Origin: Phallusia mammillata
Lineage: Eukaryota; Chordata; Ascidiacea; Phlebobranchia; Ascidiidae
Assembly: GCA_003260075.1 (NCBI GenBank)
Contig: QLIY01000614.1
Coordinates: 35,057 to 99,056, forward strand
DNA length: 64,000 bases
Direction of reading: 5' to 3'
Within the stretch, counting starts at the first letter, position 1, and the number at the start of each line of letters is the position of its first letter. The notes beneath the pieces were generated by a model, which worked only from the letters and a program-made list of their open reading frames with translations, was not told the origin of the DNA and did not search any database. Below, in pieces: positions 12,569-25,000 of this stretch. Both the position numbers and the translations under genes were made by a program.

Positions 12569-15193
12569 ATGGCCCTTACTGCTACCGACGTTACATTGCT
12601 GCGCGAATCATGGGCTGATCTGGCAAAACTTGGTATCCAAGAAGTAGGAATGCTGATACTTTGCAGGTAAATTAACCTTCTTCGCGTATGGGTGAGAAAT
12701 ATTGAACCATGTATTATGTGTTTTAAAGTTGCAAATGAACGTGTCATTTGTGCAATAGGCCCCGAAACCACCTCCGCGCCAAATGACAGTAATAACACAT
12801 AATTAGATTGGCAAACATTACGATTTTTAAAATACCAAAACAGTTTTCGGTGTTTTAATTATATAGATGACTGTTTAACTGCTGCAACTTTACCTGCTGC
12901 AACAAAACGAAGGGTGATAGCAAAAACGAACGTCAATGTTGTTTTGATTATTATCGTTGAAAATTAAAATCAGGAAGTTAAAGTTAAAATGCGAATTAGG
13001 CAACTACCAACTCTAGTTAAAGAGCGAATTGCTAATTCAATTCAAAAACGTGCAATTCACAAAAGCGCAAATCAGAACATACATTAATATAGCTTTCTCA
13101 TGTTAATTGTAACGGTCGAGCGAATTAGTAATTCAAAAATAATTTCGAAAAAGCTTATTACTCGGCTCTTTAAAATCGCATTCCCTGTCTATAGATTTTA
13201 ATCGCTCGCTCCGAAAACAAACTGATATAGGCCTACAAACAACAATAAACACTTTGTACCTTAAACGTTTTAACATATATTACCATTTGATTCGATCTCA
13301 GTGTAGGTTTTGCCTTACACCCTTGACACATTTGATTTAATTTTCTTTCAAATTGGCTTGTTAAACGGATTTGTGCAGCTGCATGAGCAGGCCTGGTAGT
13401 ATTTGAACAGGTGATACCCTACAGGCCTACAGGTAGTCAATTAGTTTAGTTCGTTTTTTACAGGTTACTTGAGACTGCACCAGAAGTAAGAAAACTCTTT
13501 TACAAAGTTCTGTCACCTGATATGGACGCGACAATGGAAAACCTTCGCAAAGAACCCGCAGCCAGACAGCATGCAACAAGGTTTAGCAGTTTTTCCCATT
13601 TTCATCTTTGCATAGTAACTTACCTATTTTGGGTTGCTTGCTTTTCTACTCAAGTTGTTATGGATTAGAAACAAGACCTATCAGTCTTAACAAAAAAAAA
13701 CATGTGAGTCCCATTTACCCAACTACAACGCAGTATTTATATTTTCAAGTGACGGGATTTAGAACTTATAACAACAGACGCCACAGAAGTAGTTCTCTTA
13801 TCTACACAGACTGCGTTTGTTAAAGTGACTTTCTCACAACGCACGGAATCTCAGAACATGCTTATTGCAGTGCTATACATGTACCCACCCATATTAGGTT
13901 GTGGATTGTTAGTTGGTCGATATCACTTTTTTTTAAAAGTGTGTTTAAATTACAACGATTAAAGCATTTTACCACCATGTTTCATTAAAACACACTTTTT
14001 ACATGATTTGTGCAGGTTGTACATCCTTTATAAAAACTTACTAACAGTTTTTGAACACAATCGTATGGACATAATCAGCACGCTTTTTATCACACAGAAT
14101 CGGCTCCTCTCTTTCGAAACTTGTCAAAAATCTTGAATCGCCGGACGAATTTCAACAAACCATCACATATCTGGGTGTATCACATAAAAAAATTGGAGTT
14201 GACCCCAAGTACTTTGAGGTTGGGAATTTACGTGTGCAAGTACAATCTGCGTTTTGAAAGGAACGTTTACAGTCTTTAAAACATAAAAAAAAACTTGTCC
14301 AGAATTTGAAAGAATGCGGATTGCAAAATATCTCTTTTGTAACTACTTTGCTAAAATTAAGCACTATTGTAGCGTTGGTTACACAATTTATTGACTTAAC
14401 AAATGTAGGTATCAAGTCGGACATTTGCCTGTGAAAGAAATATTTGTCAGAATGATTATTTTTTACTTTCCAACTTATATTGGCTAGGTTTCTTATGGTC
14501 TTAAGACCTAATTTGTAAAACATTGTACTGTTACCTACCTGTCAACCTATGTTTGAATAAGTGGCAACAACAGCTTTTTAAATGTAGCATTGTGTTATCT
14601 GTAAAATTTTTAGTGGTCAATTATTTAGATTAAAATTGGGTTAACCGAAACTGCCGAAAAGAATGTTCGAAAAACATTTTTTTGACGGACCTTCAGCCGT
14701 TTTGTCGCATCATTACACCTCAATTGCGCCACCAAGCGAATTGCAGATTTTAGCCTGAAAATTGCTTCAATCCAATTTCACAACTAGTTTTTTTTTTCTC
14801 TTATCAGTATTTTTAGATATAATGTTCAAATGCTTGCAGATAAAATACATTTTAAATAACAATAATGAGACATTGATGTAAATCACAATACGACTGGCCC
14901 CCAAAGGATTAGTTTCGTCATTGAAACCGGCCCACTAAATTTTGCGAAGTTCAAAAAACATATAATCTTTGTTGATTCTGTGTTTGGCCTGGCCTAATCT
15001 AGTATTCTGAGCTAAATTATGCATGACAACAAACGAAAACAAGCAAAAGTATCTTTTTCTACAGGTCATGGGATCAGTGCTTGTTTACGTCATCAGCACA
15101 GCACTTAAACTCGATGTTAAATCAGACATAATGACGTCATGGATAAAAGCATATGGTGCTATCAAGGCCGGCATTTTGGCCGCTATGGAGTAA
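12569..15193 (+). CDS. Globin 1 (ascidian single-domain haemoglobin)
   Basis: Cytoplasmic haem protein binding O2 or other gaseous ligands. Four exons: 12569-12666, 13464-13580, 14098-14218 and 15065-15193, giving 154 residues, normal for a globin. The start ATGGCC has an A at -3 (AACAATGG). APEVRKLFYK places Phe at the haem-contact position CD1. RQHATR supplies the distal His E7 and VSHKKIGV the proximal His F8. The first intron (phase 2, B helix) and third intron (phase 0, before VMGSVL in the G helix) match the ancestral B12.2 and G7.0 globin introns. A phase-2 intron in the E helix is extra and shared with the second globin. There is no signal peptide. Known Ciona species carry several globin genes; which paralogue this is cannot be told here. 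Confidence 0.93.
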
Positions 15194-15448
15194 AAACTGA
15201 TTTAATGCCTTTTGGACTTACCAATGTTGCCTTGGAATGTGCGTTATACCTACCGTCTGTATTTTTATATTGCAACTTATACCCCTTGCGAATAATACAC
15301 TACCTTTATGCTTTGTTTCGTACGTTTACATTTGCCAACTTTTTAAAAAAAATGTTTTCCGCCGCATATTTCGGCTTTAAGCAAAGATCAAAGACGACTA
15401 TATTAACATATACTTTTCCAGATATGACTTACTCATTGTATTCCCTAT

Positions 15449-15454
15449 AATAAA
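15449..15454 (+). promoter_or_regulatory. Poly(A) signal of globin 1
   Basis: AATAAA lies 256 bp after the globin 1 stop codon, in the sequence CCTATAATAAATCG. Confidence 0.55.
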
Positions 15455-16250
15455 TCGTTTTGCAGCAAAAAAATGCATAGAAAAAAACAAGTATCATCGT
15501 ATATCACAACATTTAGTATAAAAAGTAAAACGAATACGCCGATACGGAAAAATAAAAAAGATGGAGGACAAAGATCACCTCCCATAGAAAGACCTTTCTG
15601 TAAAAAGGAATGAAGGACAAAGTTGCTGAACACCAAGACAGAATTAAAGCAGAAAACGCCAGTTACCAACAGTATCTAATCATGCGGGCAAAAGTTCTCA
15701 TTACAGAGCAAAAACGTTCCAAAAAGCATAGAACAATATTTCGCTGGTAGACAAAAAATAAGGAGACCAGTTTACTTCCTAGTGCCAGATTAATCATTTT
15801 TTTATCTTTTTATCCGTTTTGTAGCTAGATATCTGATTTCTATATACCATCCAAAATTAACATTCCTCATACACATATCAATCCTTGTTTGGTCCTTGCT
15901 GCATTCAAGCGATTGCGTTTCAATACATTACCTCACTCTCTTGAAAACTTTGGCTTGAAACCGCTAATCTTCAGTTCATCGCCAAAAACAACAACGTATT
16001 GCCCGAGAAAAAAATCCATTATTTTTGGCTTTCACGCAAAACACGCTTGGCTGTTGTTGCGTGAATTACAGTTCGAGGCGTTTTCCGACCTTTCGTTTAG
16101 CACGAAAACTGAGTTCTGCATATCACAGCGTAGTAACAGGGTTGAACAAATCACGTTCAAGAAACACGATTTTTAGACAGTCAGCACCAAAGCTTGCCTT
16201 CGGGCAAACTTGCAGCCATTTTCAAAACAATTTAAATAGCGTTTTTGTGG
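15455..16250. other. Inter-globin spacer
   Basis: About 0.8 kb between globin 1 and the TATA box of globin 2. I see no exon, repeat or RNA gene in it. Confidence 0.6.
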
Positions 16251-16258
16251 TATATAAG
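16251..16258 (+). promoter_or_regulatory. TATA box of globin 2
   Basis: TATATAAG lies 165 bp upstream of the second globin ATG, with T-rich, then purine-rich sequence downstream. Position and motif only. Confidence 0.45.
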
Positions 16259-16422
16259 TTGACGATTTAGGCTAACTTGTCGTAACCGACGTGAGTTAAA
16301 TTGGCTTATAGACTTGTTTCTCAAACCGGTTCAGGTTACGTTTAAGTTGTTTTCTTACAATAAGGAAATAACTTAACAGCTAGGCAAGAAAAGTGCAATC
16401 ATATAGAGCGAGGTTTACAATA

Positions 16423-19400
16423 ATGGATTTAGCCGAAAACGAAAAAGAGCTGCTCAAGAATTCGTGGAACGAGATATCAAAAGTGGGTGTTCCCCAAATT
16501 GGGCTGTTACTTCTCCAAAGGTACGTTATATGTTGTATCAAGGTAACTTATAACCAGGGGCGGCTCGTGCTAGGGTGCTGCGGAGCTGCAGCACCGCTAG
16601 ATATTTTCACCCAGTATTCCTACCACAACAATACAGATAACTTTCATGATACTTATTTTTATTCCAAACTATAATTTTTACTAATATCCGCCTTGATCGG
16701 CATTTTTTTCATTTAAAAAAATAAAATTATGGCATTAATATGTTATCTATGGTGGAACTGCAGCTCCAGTTTCATGACGAATCGTGACGTTTCATGACGT
16801 TTTGCACTTGTGCGCATGCGCACTTGGAAAAGCTACATGCCGGGCGAAATAGGCGACTGGGTGCTGCGGCTCGCGCAGCTCCACCAATCACGCAGCGTGT
16901 GAACCGGCCGCTGCAGTTGTGTTGTCTGTTCCGGGTCTATATTGTGCTCCAAAACCAAACCCGTTTGCTATATTCTAAGTTCGACAGTGAGTACAGTTTT
17001 TTTGCCATGTTTTAATTTATTTGTTTGAAGGTTAGTCGTGAATTTTTAAGATGACTGTAAGTGGGCTTCAGTTTTTGCAGTTATCATTGAATTAAAAAGT
17101 GTATCTACCACCTTGAAATAGAAAAAAAGGTCATCTAACACTTTGAAAAGTCACGATTAACNNNNNNNNNNNNNNNNNNNNNGACTGAATAGCAAGTGTG
17201 TTAGTTAGTAGTCATTGTTATACCCAGTTTTACTTAAATGTTGTCCAATTGAAATACTTCGACCTTTTTCGACTCATTTATTAATAATTTTTTTCTGTAT
17301 ACTGTTGTTGTGTTTTACCGTATTTACAACCGCTTGTTTCGAGTCTGTGTCAAGTGTGTTTTTGTGCCACATTATTACTGCATGTTATTGAGTTTGGCCT
17401 GTCGCTGTGCAAGTAAACAAAATTCCCCAATGATACCGTCTGCTGTTTACACCCGTGTACATTATTGCGTAACAACCATTACGTCACAATGGAGTTGCTA
17501 ATTAAGATTTGTATTACTTGTTTTTCTACACAAAACAATGACTAGAAAACTAAAAATGTGGCTTTTCTATATATTGCCAACTTATATTTGTCCAATAAAG
17601 GCTAAAAATTGGAGCAGCACCCCCAGAAATTTTAGGCACGAGCCGCCACTGCTTATAACTTGTTAAAGATTGACAACTTAAATCGCATTTTCTGTCGTCT
17701 TGATCAATTGTAGTTTTCTAAATGAAACTACATAGATCCAATCGTTAGCCTTGCATGGTTTATTAAACAGGGTATTGCATAGCTAAGAACAAAACGTGGT
17801 GAAAAATATTTGTAATTGGAAACAACAAGCAAAGCGGGATATGTGATTTCCTTTTCCTTTCAGACTGTTTCAAGTTACACCGGATGTGATGAAGTTGTAC
17901 AGTATGGTGCCTGGAGACATGAAAACTACTTTGGAAGAAATGAGAAAAAATCGACCTGTTCGAATTCATAGTGCCAGGTAGGCAACGTGCAAATATGTTT
18001 ACCAATTGTAAATGCAACAAGGGCTCTTAATTACCATAAAATCTTTGCCTCATCCACCTGTATATAGGCACTTAACTTTAATTGAACTAAAACAAAGGAA
18101 CTAAATAATCGACAAACAAGTTACAATGTTACAAAATCAATTGGTTGTCCGGTAAAGGCCTTTCCTTATGTATTGTTGGGTCGTTTTTACTTTTGAACGT
18201 AAGTGTACAGGCCATTGAGTCGACCATGAAGAGTTTTAATATTAATAAAACACACACAGCCATGGTATTTGAAAGTTTTTTACCTAACTGTAATCAATGT
18301 ATGCCTTTCGGTCATGCACAGTGATCCGTACAAGCATCGTCAGAACCAAAACCTGCTGGCACTTAAATCATATTATAGTCAAACGACTGACAAATTGGAA
18401 TTTGAAAGAAGTGTTTTGATTACCTTTGTTTTGAGACAGATTTGGAGAGTACGTTGACAAATTATTAAAAGCGATAGACTCACCATCACTGTTTCAAGAA
18501 ACCATTGACCATCTAGGATCGGCGCATGTTCGATTGGGAGTCGAACCGAAACATTTAGAGGTTAGTTTTTGTGCAGAAACGAAACGTTTCACGTGATTTT
18601 ATGCTTGGCTGCAGGTTTACAATCCAATGCTTTTCAGGTTCGCCTAAAAATGCCACATACTTTGTCTGTTTAAAGCACAACACTATTTTATATGCGATCT
18701 AAAAACCAAACATCCGGGGCTTTAGGCTCAACTATTAACATGTTTTTATATCTGTGACACATTTTACGTATTTAGTTCCCACTAAATCAGGGATCGGCAA
18801 CCTTTTTTTTGCACTGCGGACCGGTTTAAAACTGATTTTTTTTTCACGGACCGGCATTCAAACACCACAAATGTTCAGCACTAAAAACTAATTACAGTAA
18901 TTACAACTTTGATTCAATGTGAACATTAAGCCCCCCCCCCCAAGTTTTATGCGGCCCAGTAACAAACCCCCCACGGACCGGCACCGGGCCGCGGTCCGGT
19001 AGTCGCCGATCACTGCTCTAGCCTAAATCACACAACCATACCGAACACGCAATAAATCACCGACATGTTTAACTGCCTGCTCCCGGCCAAAGCTGCTTAC
19101 AATAACTTTTATTGACAAAGTTAAATTGACAAGTGAAACAAGTCCATACAGTGTTGAAACTAAAAGATAAACGTACGGGGGCATAAACTGTACACGATTA
19201 TTTAAAGAATGTTAACTTGCTGTAAAATAAACTTGTTCGAGGTGAAACTTCGCCTACTCTCAGGACTTTTCAGAGCTTTTGTTAATAAGAATTTGGTACA
19301 GACCGGGTTTCATGCTTGTACTTTCAGATTCGGAGTTCGGGTGCCAATTTTAGACCGGCCTACCTCCGACTTTTATTCTAGTCAACAATTTTTTGTGCAA

Positions 19401-19936
19401 TTCGTGAAATCTCCCCCTAGTTTTTGGTCTGATTACTTTTAAAATAAAGTGCGGCTTGAACAAGTCATACTATTTTGAGTTATTCCAACTTTATTTGTAT
19501 AATGTAGGATTCCAAGTCAACGGATGTGTTGTTGTTCATTGGGGCCGTTTTAATCACAACACGTTTCAGTTTAATGACTTAGTCAAAGATAACGAAGCAA
19601 AGAACGGCCATCACGCAAACCACCAATTATCGCCCCATGCCTTCCAAAGTGTCGTTTCCTTTAGTGCTCCTTATAAATAGAATTGGTGTGGAAATTAAAT
19701 TGGGTGCATGCTAACGTCTTGAATGTTGTATGTAGTTTTGGAATCCTAAATTAAACAGTTCAAGTGTGCTTATCATGACACGTTCAAATTCTTCGTAGGT
19801 CTTCGGTGAGATATTGTTTGATGTCATCGAAATCATCATGAAGTGCAACGTCAGTTGTGAATTGATGCAAGTGTGGAAAACGTTTGGAATTTCTGTTCAA
19901 AATAACATCATTGCGTCGATGAAGACCGTTGGTTGA
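16423..19936 (+). CDS. Globin 2, tandem paralogue with Tyr at CD1
   Basis: Haem globin. Exons 16423-16520, 17864-17977, 18440-18560 and 19799-19936 give 156 residues. Exons 1 and 3 have exactly the same length as in globin 1 (98 and 121 nt), and all intron phases match (2, 2, 0), so the pair arose by tandem duplication. IHSAR gives distal His E7 and SAHVRLGV proximal His F8. The haem-pocket residue aligned with Phe in globin 1 is Tyr (PDVMKLYSMV). CD1 Phe is nearly invariant in animal globins, so this may alter ligand chemistry. The upstream in-frame ATG at 16393 lies in a region without globin similarity; the chosen ATG starts MDLAENEKELL, like globin 1. Intron 1 is enlarged by a hAT insertion. 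Confidence 0.9.
16555..17651. mobile_element. hAT-type element in globin 2 intron 1 with perfect 8-bp target duplication
   Basis: The ends CAGGGGCGGCTCGTGC and GCACGAGCCGCCACTG are inverted repeats. The 8-bp flanks CTTATAAC at 16547-16554 and 17652-17659 are identical, so the insertion is fairly recent. About 1.1 kb, with a 21-N gap at 17162-17182. No transposase ORF is visible, so it is a non-autonomous or internally deleted copy. Confidence 0.9.
17162..17182. other. Assembly gap of 21 N
   Basis: Unsequenced bases inside the hAT element; true gap size unknown. Confidence 0.99.
18788..19015. mobile_element. hAT-like remnant in globin 2 intron 3
   Basis: The left end CAGGGATCGGCAACC and right end GTAGTCGCCGATCACTG are inverted repeats. 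The interior has GCGGACCGG and its inverse near both ends. 11 C interrupt it at 18931-18941. The target duplication is not clear. Confidence 0.6.
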
Positions 19937-20170
19937 AACCCTTGGACTTGTATTTCAAACTTATGTAACAAATATTAATGTTACTGAATGCCTTGCTTTT
20001 TGCTTGTATACAACGTTTTTATGTATTTTATTATAGCGGCTTTGGTACTCCTATGTTATCCAAGAAAAGTGTCCCTTGCAAACTGATTCAAACCAATAGA
20101 GTTTCTTGCTTGTTTTGATGATGAAAGCATGACGTTGGTTTGTCTCTCGATATTGTTACCTTCGTTGAAT

Positions 20171-20430
20171 ACTTATAAAGATAGCTGAGTGGATAGCGAC
20201 CGCTTTATTGCGTTTAAAACGGTTGTAAGTTCTAATCCCATCTTGGCCCATCGTTCACCTGAGAGAGAAATTTGAGCGGAATTGTACCAACCCAGTGGAA
20301 CCCGATGGGTTAAACTGAATTCACACCAATTCTGGACTCTAAAAACAATTTAAAAAATAATTGAACTTTGTCTTGACACAAAATGAGCAGCTCGGCGGCG
20401 CACTTATGATCAACGAGAAATAAAAAAAAG
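20171..20430 (+). mobile_element. tRNA-derived SINE-like element
   Basis: A pol III A box (TAGCTGAGTGG, 20182-20192) and B box-like AGTTCTAATCC, about 45 bp apart, form a tRNA-like head. An unrelated body follows, and the element ends in an A-rich tail (AAATAAAAAAAAG) near 20430. The head is too diverged to be a working tRNA. SINE identity is inferred; copy number elsewhere would settle it. Confidence 0.5.
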
Positions 20431-20443
20431 AATAAATCACTTC

Positions 20444-21614
20444 AAAGGTAGCCTATTTTAACCGAGTTAAATTCAATTTCGGCACGTATTTACTAACAGA
20501 CTGTGATCGAGTTTGAACCACTGCAATTTACGGTGAATTCACACACGTGCCAGAGCAATTCTTGACAAGCTTGGTTAACGACAAAGAGTGAGGACTAAAG
20601 ATTCTGCAAGAGACAAGTAAATAGGTAACCGAAGTTGGTGGGCAATTCTGCAAAATTTGACTTGAGTCAACTGTCTGGTTCTGACAAAAAAATCACACAG
20701 TAAGTAAAACGTTTAAAAGTTTATTGTATAATTTTGTTTTTTTGTTTGTGTTTTTTTTGCTTTTTTTTGTCATGTATCTTTTTTGTTTTTTTTTAAGGAA
20801 TTTTTTTTAAGTAGTGCCAGGTGTCTGTTGTGTAGCGTGAAGTCTCCCAAGAGAGGAGGCGCGACCTGAAAAAGTTAAGAACGAAAGTCAGCATAAAACG
20901 CCAAAACGGTAAAATCAACGGGACAGATAAAAACGTTTATTGGTAGTGAGAGATATAAAACCTCCGAAACACAATGTGCATTTACAGGTTAGTTTTCGAT
21001 TTTTTTTTGTCCTAACCGATTGTGTTGTTTATACCCAACAAAAAGTCATCCAAAAATAACACGTTTTGCGTTTTTTTTCGAAGGTGGCATTTACATAGAA
21101 GTCAGGATAAAATGATTGACTGCGTGATAGTCAGTGATTCCAGATGCGTTGTCATCCAAAGAGACTCAATAGATCTCTTCAATATGGCGAATACCATGAT
21201 CTTGCTCTTCCCCTATAAATAATAATTATGTTAGGTTCTGTCTCTGTATGGAACATTAGTATAGTAGTTCCCAACAAGGGAGGATTTTACTTTAATTTGT
21301 ACATGTGTGGGTAAATAACCACTTAAGCTCCGGGAATGTGATCTGTAAAGTTGATAAAAGACTTTCACTGCTCTTTGTATGGTTAAGCTCAGTGCCGGAT
21401 TAACCATTAGGCAAACTAGGCACGTGCCTACAGACCCCCCCCCCAAAGGTAGCCTATTTTAACCGAGTTAAAATCAATTTCGGCACGTATTTACTAACAG
21501 ACTGTGATCGAGTTTGAACCGCTGCAATTTACGGTGAATTCACACACGTGCCAGAGCAATTCTTGACAAACTCGGTTAACGACAAAGAGTGAGGACTACA
21601 AGATTCTGCAAGAC
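20444..21614. repeat. Duplicated block pair: 20444-20613 and 21445-21614
   Basis: About 170 bp beginning AAAGGTAGCC is repeated about 1 kb downstream with a few mismatches. The second copy starts right after 10 C at 21435-21444 and ends at another C-run at 21614-21624. Confidence 0.88.
20793..20865 (-). CDS. PABPN1: Possible alternative last coding exon of PABPN1
   Basis: The PABPN1 stop at 22084 lies inside a perfect 5' splice site (CAG/GTAAGT, cut after 22088). On the same strand a strong acceptor (TTAACTTTTTCAG) ends at 20866. Joining the two keeps frame and replaces the last residues with about 24 others beginning R-SRLLSWETSR and ending at a TAA at 20793. I see no strong similarity of this tail to vertebrate PABPN1. 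It could equally be a 3' UTR intron. RNA reads are needed. Confidence 0.35.
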
Positions 21615-21864
21615 CCCCCCCCCCTCATCCAAAGAGACTCAATAGATCTCTTCAATATGGCGAATACCATGACCTTGCTCTTCCCCTATAAATAATAATT
21701 TTGTTAGGTTCTGTCTCTATATGGAACATTAGTATAGCAGTTCCCAACAAGGGAGGATTTTAATTTAATTTGTACATGTGTGGGTAAATAACCACTTAAG
21801 CTCCGGGAATATGATCTGTAAAGTTGATAAAAGACTTTAACTGCTCTTTGTATGGTTAAGCTGC
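21152..21864. repeat. Duplicated block pair: 21152-21390 and 21625-21864
   Basis: About 238 bp beginning TCATCCAAAGAGACTC is repeated, the second copy directly after 11 C at 21614-21624. The copies diverge where the first carries a hAT insertion and the second does not. Confidence 0.88.
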
Positions 21865-21949
21865 TAAACAATACAAAGAGCCCCCCCCCCCATTTTCGGG
21901 CCACTTATAAAATGTGCCTACAGGCCAGCAGACCCTTAAGTCAGCACTG
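21390..21949. mobile_element. hAT MITE split by an inserted allele copy
   Basis: The left end CAGTGCCGGATTAACC follows GTTAAGCT (21382-21389); the right end GTCAGCACTG is followed by GTTAAGCT (21950-21957), a perfect 8-bp target duplication. The element interior breaks off at the C-run at 21435 and resumes after the C-run at 21881-21891. Between the breaks lies an empty-site version, GGTTAAGCTGCTAAAC, near 21854-21869. The true element is probably only about 100 bp. Confidence 0.75.
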
Positions 21950-22083
21950 GTTAAGCTGCTAAACAATAAAAAGAGTATTTAATGTAGTACATTGGGGAGG
22001 AATGGAAATGTTTTGAACCGTTAAAGAAAAAGTTTAAAGGCGTTTACCACGTGTGACCTTTCACTTCTTTGCAACATTAGAAC

Positions 22084-25000
22084 TTACCTGTAAGCTCGAC
22101 GTGGTCTTCCGTAATACGGTGCATGATAACGCCCACCACGGTGTCCTCTACCCCGTCCACGAGGGCGCCCACGGTCCGTCGATGTCAATCCGTGTTTGTT
22201 GGTGCGCTTTGCGTGCACCTGGAAATATTAAAGTTAAGTAGGTTCCAACACTACAGTATATAATGGAAGTAGCGGAGATTTATGATGAATGCAAGATTTT
22301 TCAAAACCTGTAGTTGACGACCACGAAACAGTGTCCCGTCCAATGCTGATGCAGTTTCTACTGATTCCTTGTCAGCAAATTCAATGTAAGCAAAACTGAA
22401 ATAACACTTGTGTCATTTAAACTGAAGTTCTTTTGGGAAATCACATGTTACTAATACCCATATGAAGTTATAAATTATTTTCTTCAAAAGTCACGAATTT
22501 CACACACAAAAAAACAAATTTAAACCCTACCCCTTCGGATGCCCAGAGAATTTGTCACATAATATTGTGACTCGATTAACTGATCCAGCACCATGAAAAT
22601 GTTGTTCCAATTCCTCTGCAGTTGCTCCATAGTCAACCTTTCATGAAAAATAATGTTGATTTTTCTAACCTCAATTGGCTAAAAACAGAAGAGAATAGTT
22701 TTTGCCTTTTAAATTTAACCAAACTACCGGTGTATCTACTTGATATAGTCAAATTTACAGATTTAACTTGCATTAAACAGAAAAAATAGATGCAAAAGCT
22801 GTAAATAATGCATTTCAAGAGATAACAATGAGAAAGTTTGGTATTGGTAAATCAAACACAGTGATTGGTACTTGGTATAAATAAATATGCTATATGAAGT
22901 ACAAACTATTTAAATCTATTCCATTCATACATTTTGAAGGTTCTTTTATGGTCTATCTAAGAAAAAAATTTTAAATAGTGAAAATAGAACAAAACACAAC
23001 AATCAGCTCCTATTAATGGGGAATTGCATGCCCCCCCCCCTAGTGGAGTAAATGATAGGGTTACAGGGTTAAACACAACAATTGACACCTATAAATGGCA
23101 CACTGTGCAAGCTATCTACATTGCATTTCTGACATTGTACAAAAAAGGCCCATTTTGTTGGGCTAGTGGGGTAAATGTTGGGGAAACAGGGTTAAACATA
23201 ACAATCGACAAGTATAAATAGCACATTCTACCAGCTATACAAATGTCATCCCATTCGGACAATGTTCAAAAAATTCACCCTTCTTAGGGGGCTAAAGGGG
23301 TAAATACTGGGATTACACCCTTACAAGGTTTAACACAACAGTTGACACCTATAAATGACAAATTCTACAAGCTGTCAAAGTTCCATTTAATTCCGACACC
23401 TTTAAAAAAACTCACCCATTTTAGGGGGTTAGTAGGGTAAATGATGGGGTTCAACACCCAAAAGTATAAACTATAAAATCACAATGACCCAATCAACAGT
23501 CTGTAATTTTTATCCAAATCAGACAGTGTTTAAAATTCTGACCACTAGAGGTGCTATTAGCAACGCTTCTGATGTCATAAGGCTGTTAACATCCCTTTGT
23601 TGGCATGTGCAAAAGCACCCACCAAGTATTGCACAAACACAAGTACCATATGTTCTGTTGCCTTTATTATACTGTTACACCACAGAAATCGTTTGTGGTG
23701 TGCAGCAACATACAAAAAGGTTTTACACTTTGGAGGCTAGTGGGGTAAATACTGGGGATATCAAGTCAAACGAACAGGGGACATATCTACCATCTGTGAA
23801 AGTTTCAACCAAATCCATCAAAGATTTGATGGCAAAAGTGCATGGACAAACTTCGGCAGAAAAAAGAGAAAACTGAGTGAAATCAAAATGCGTCCCATTT
23901 AGGGAAGGGGACCCACAAAAAAGTTAATTGACAATTAATGCATTGTGGTTACAGGTAGATAATAAGTTCTTATACATTGTAGTAATTAGCTGAACCACTC
24001 ACATTTCCAACATATATTGACCGAGCATCTGCTTCTACACGCTCCTCCAGAGTCGGAAAACTTAAAGCTGCACCTAATACATTTCACATTTATCATATTT
24101 CATGTAACAGAACCAATCTAATCTACATGATGTCATTTAACTTATTAGATCCCCCCCCCCTCCAGAGTCGGAAAACTTAAAGCTGCACCTAATACATTTC
24201 ACATTTATAAAATTTCATTTAACAGAACCAATCTAATCTACATGATGTCATTTAACTTATTAGACGAACACAAATTATTATTATGACACACATATATATA
24301 TTAAGTATAGCAGAATCAATAATGCAAAATATTGCAAATGCTCCCCCCCCCCTAGTGGAGTAAATGATAGGGTTACAGGGTTAAACACAACAATTGACAC
24401 ATATAAATGGCACACTGTGCAAGCTATCTACATTGCATTCAATTCTGACATTGTACAAAAAAGGCCCATTTTGTTGGGCTAGTGGGGTAAATGTTGGGGC
24501 AACAGGGTTGAACATAGCAATCGACAACTATAAATAGCACATTCTACCAGCTGTACAAATTTCATCCAATTCGGACAATGTTTAAAAAATTCACCCTTGT
24601 TAGGGGGCTAGAGGGGTAAATACTGGGATTACACCATTACAGGGTTTAACACAACAGTTGACACCTATAAATGACAAATTCTACAAGCTGTCAAAGTTCC
24701 ACTTAATTCCGACACCTTTTAAAAAACTCCGACACCTTTCAAAAGGGTTAGTAGGGTAAATGATTGGGTTCAACACCCAAAAAGTATAAACTATAAAATC
24801 ACAATGACCCAATCAACAATCTGTAATTTTTGTCCAAATCAGACAGTGACCACTAGAGGTGCTATTAGCAACATTTGTTAACGCTTCTGATGTCATAAGG
24901 CTGTTAACATCCCTTTGTTGGCATGTGCAAAAGCACCCACCAAGTATTGCACAAACACAAGTACCATATGTTCTGTTGCCTTTATTATACTGTTACACCA

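Noticed and set aside
20182..20239. tRNA gene
   Set aside because: A and B boxes are present but the sequence does not fold into a full cloverleaf; a SINE head fits better.
23484..23876. 130-residue ORF in a PABPN1 intron
   Set aside because: Lies across tandem-repeat units on the strand opposite the gene and does not survive in the second copy of the block.
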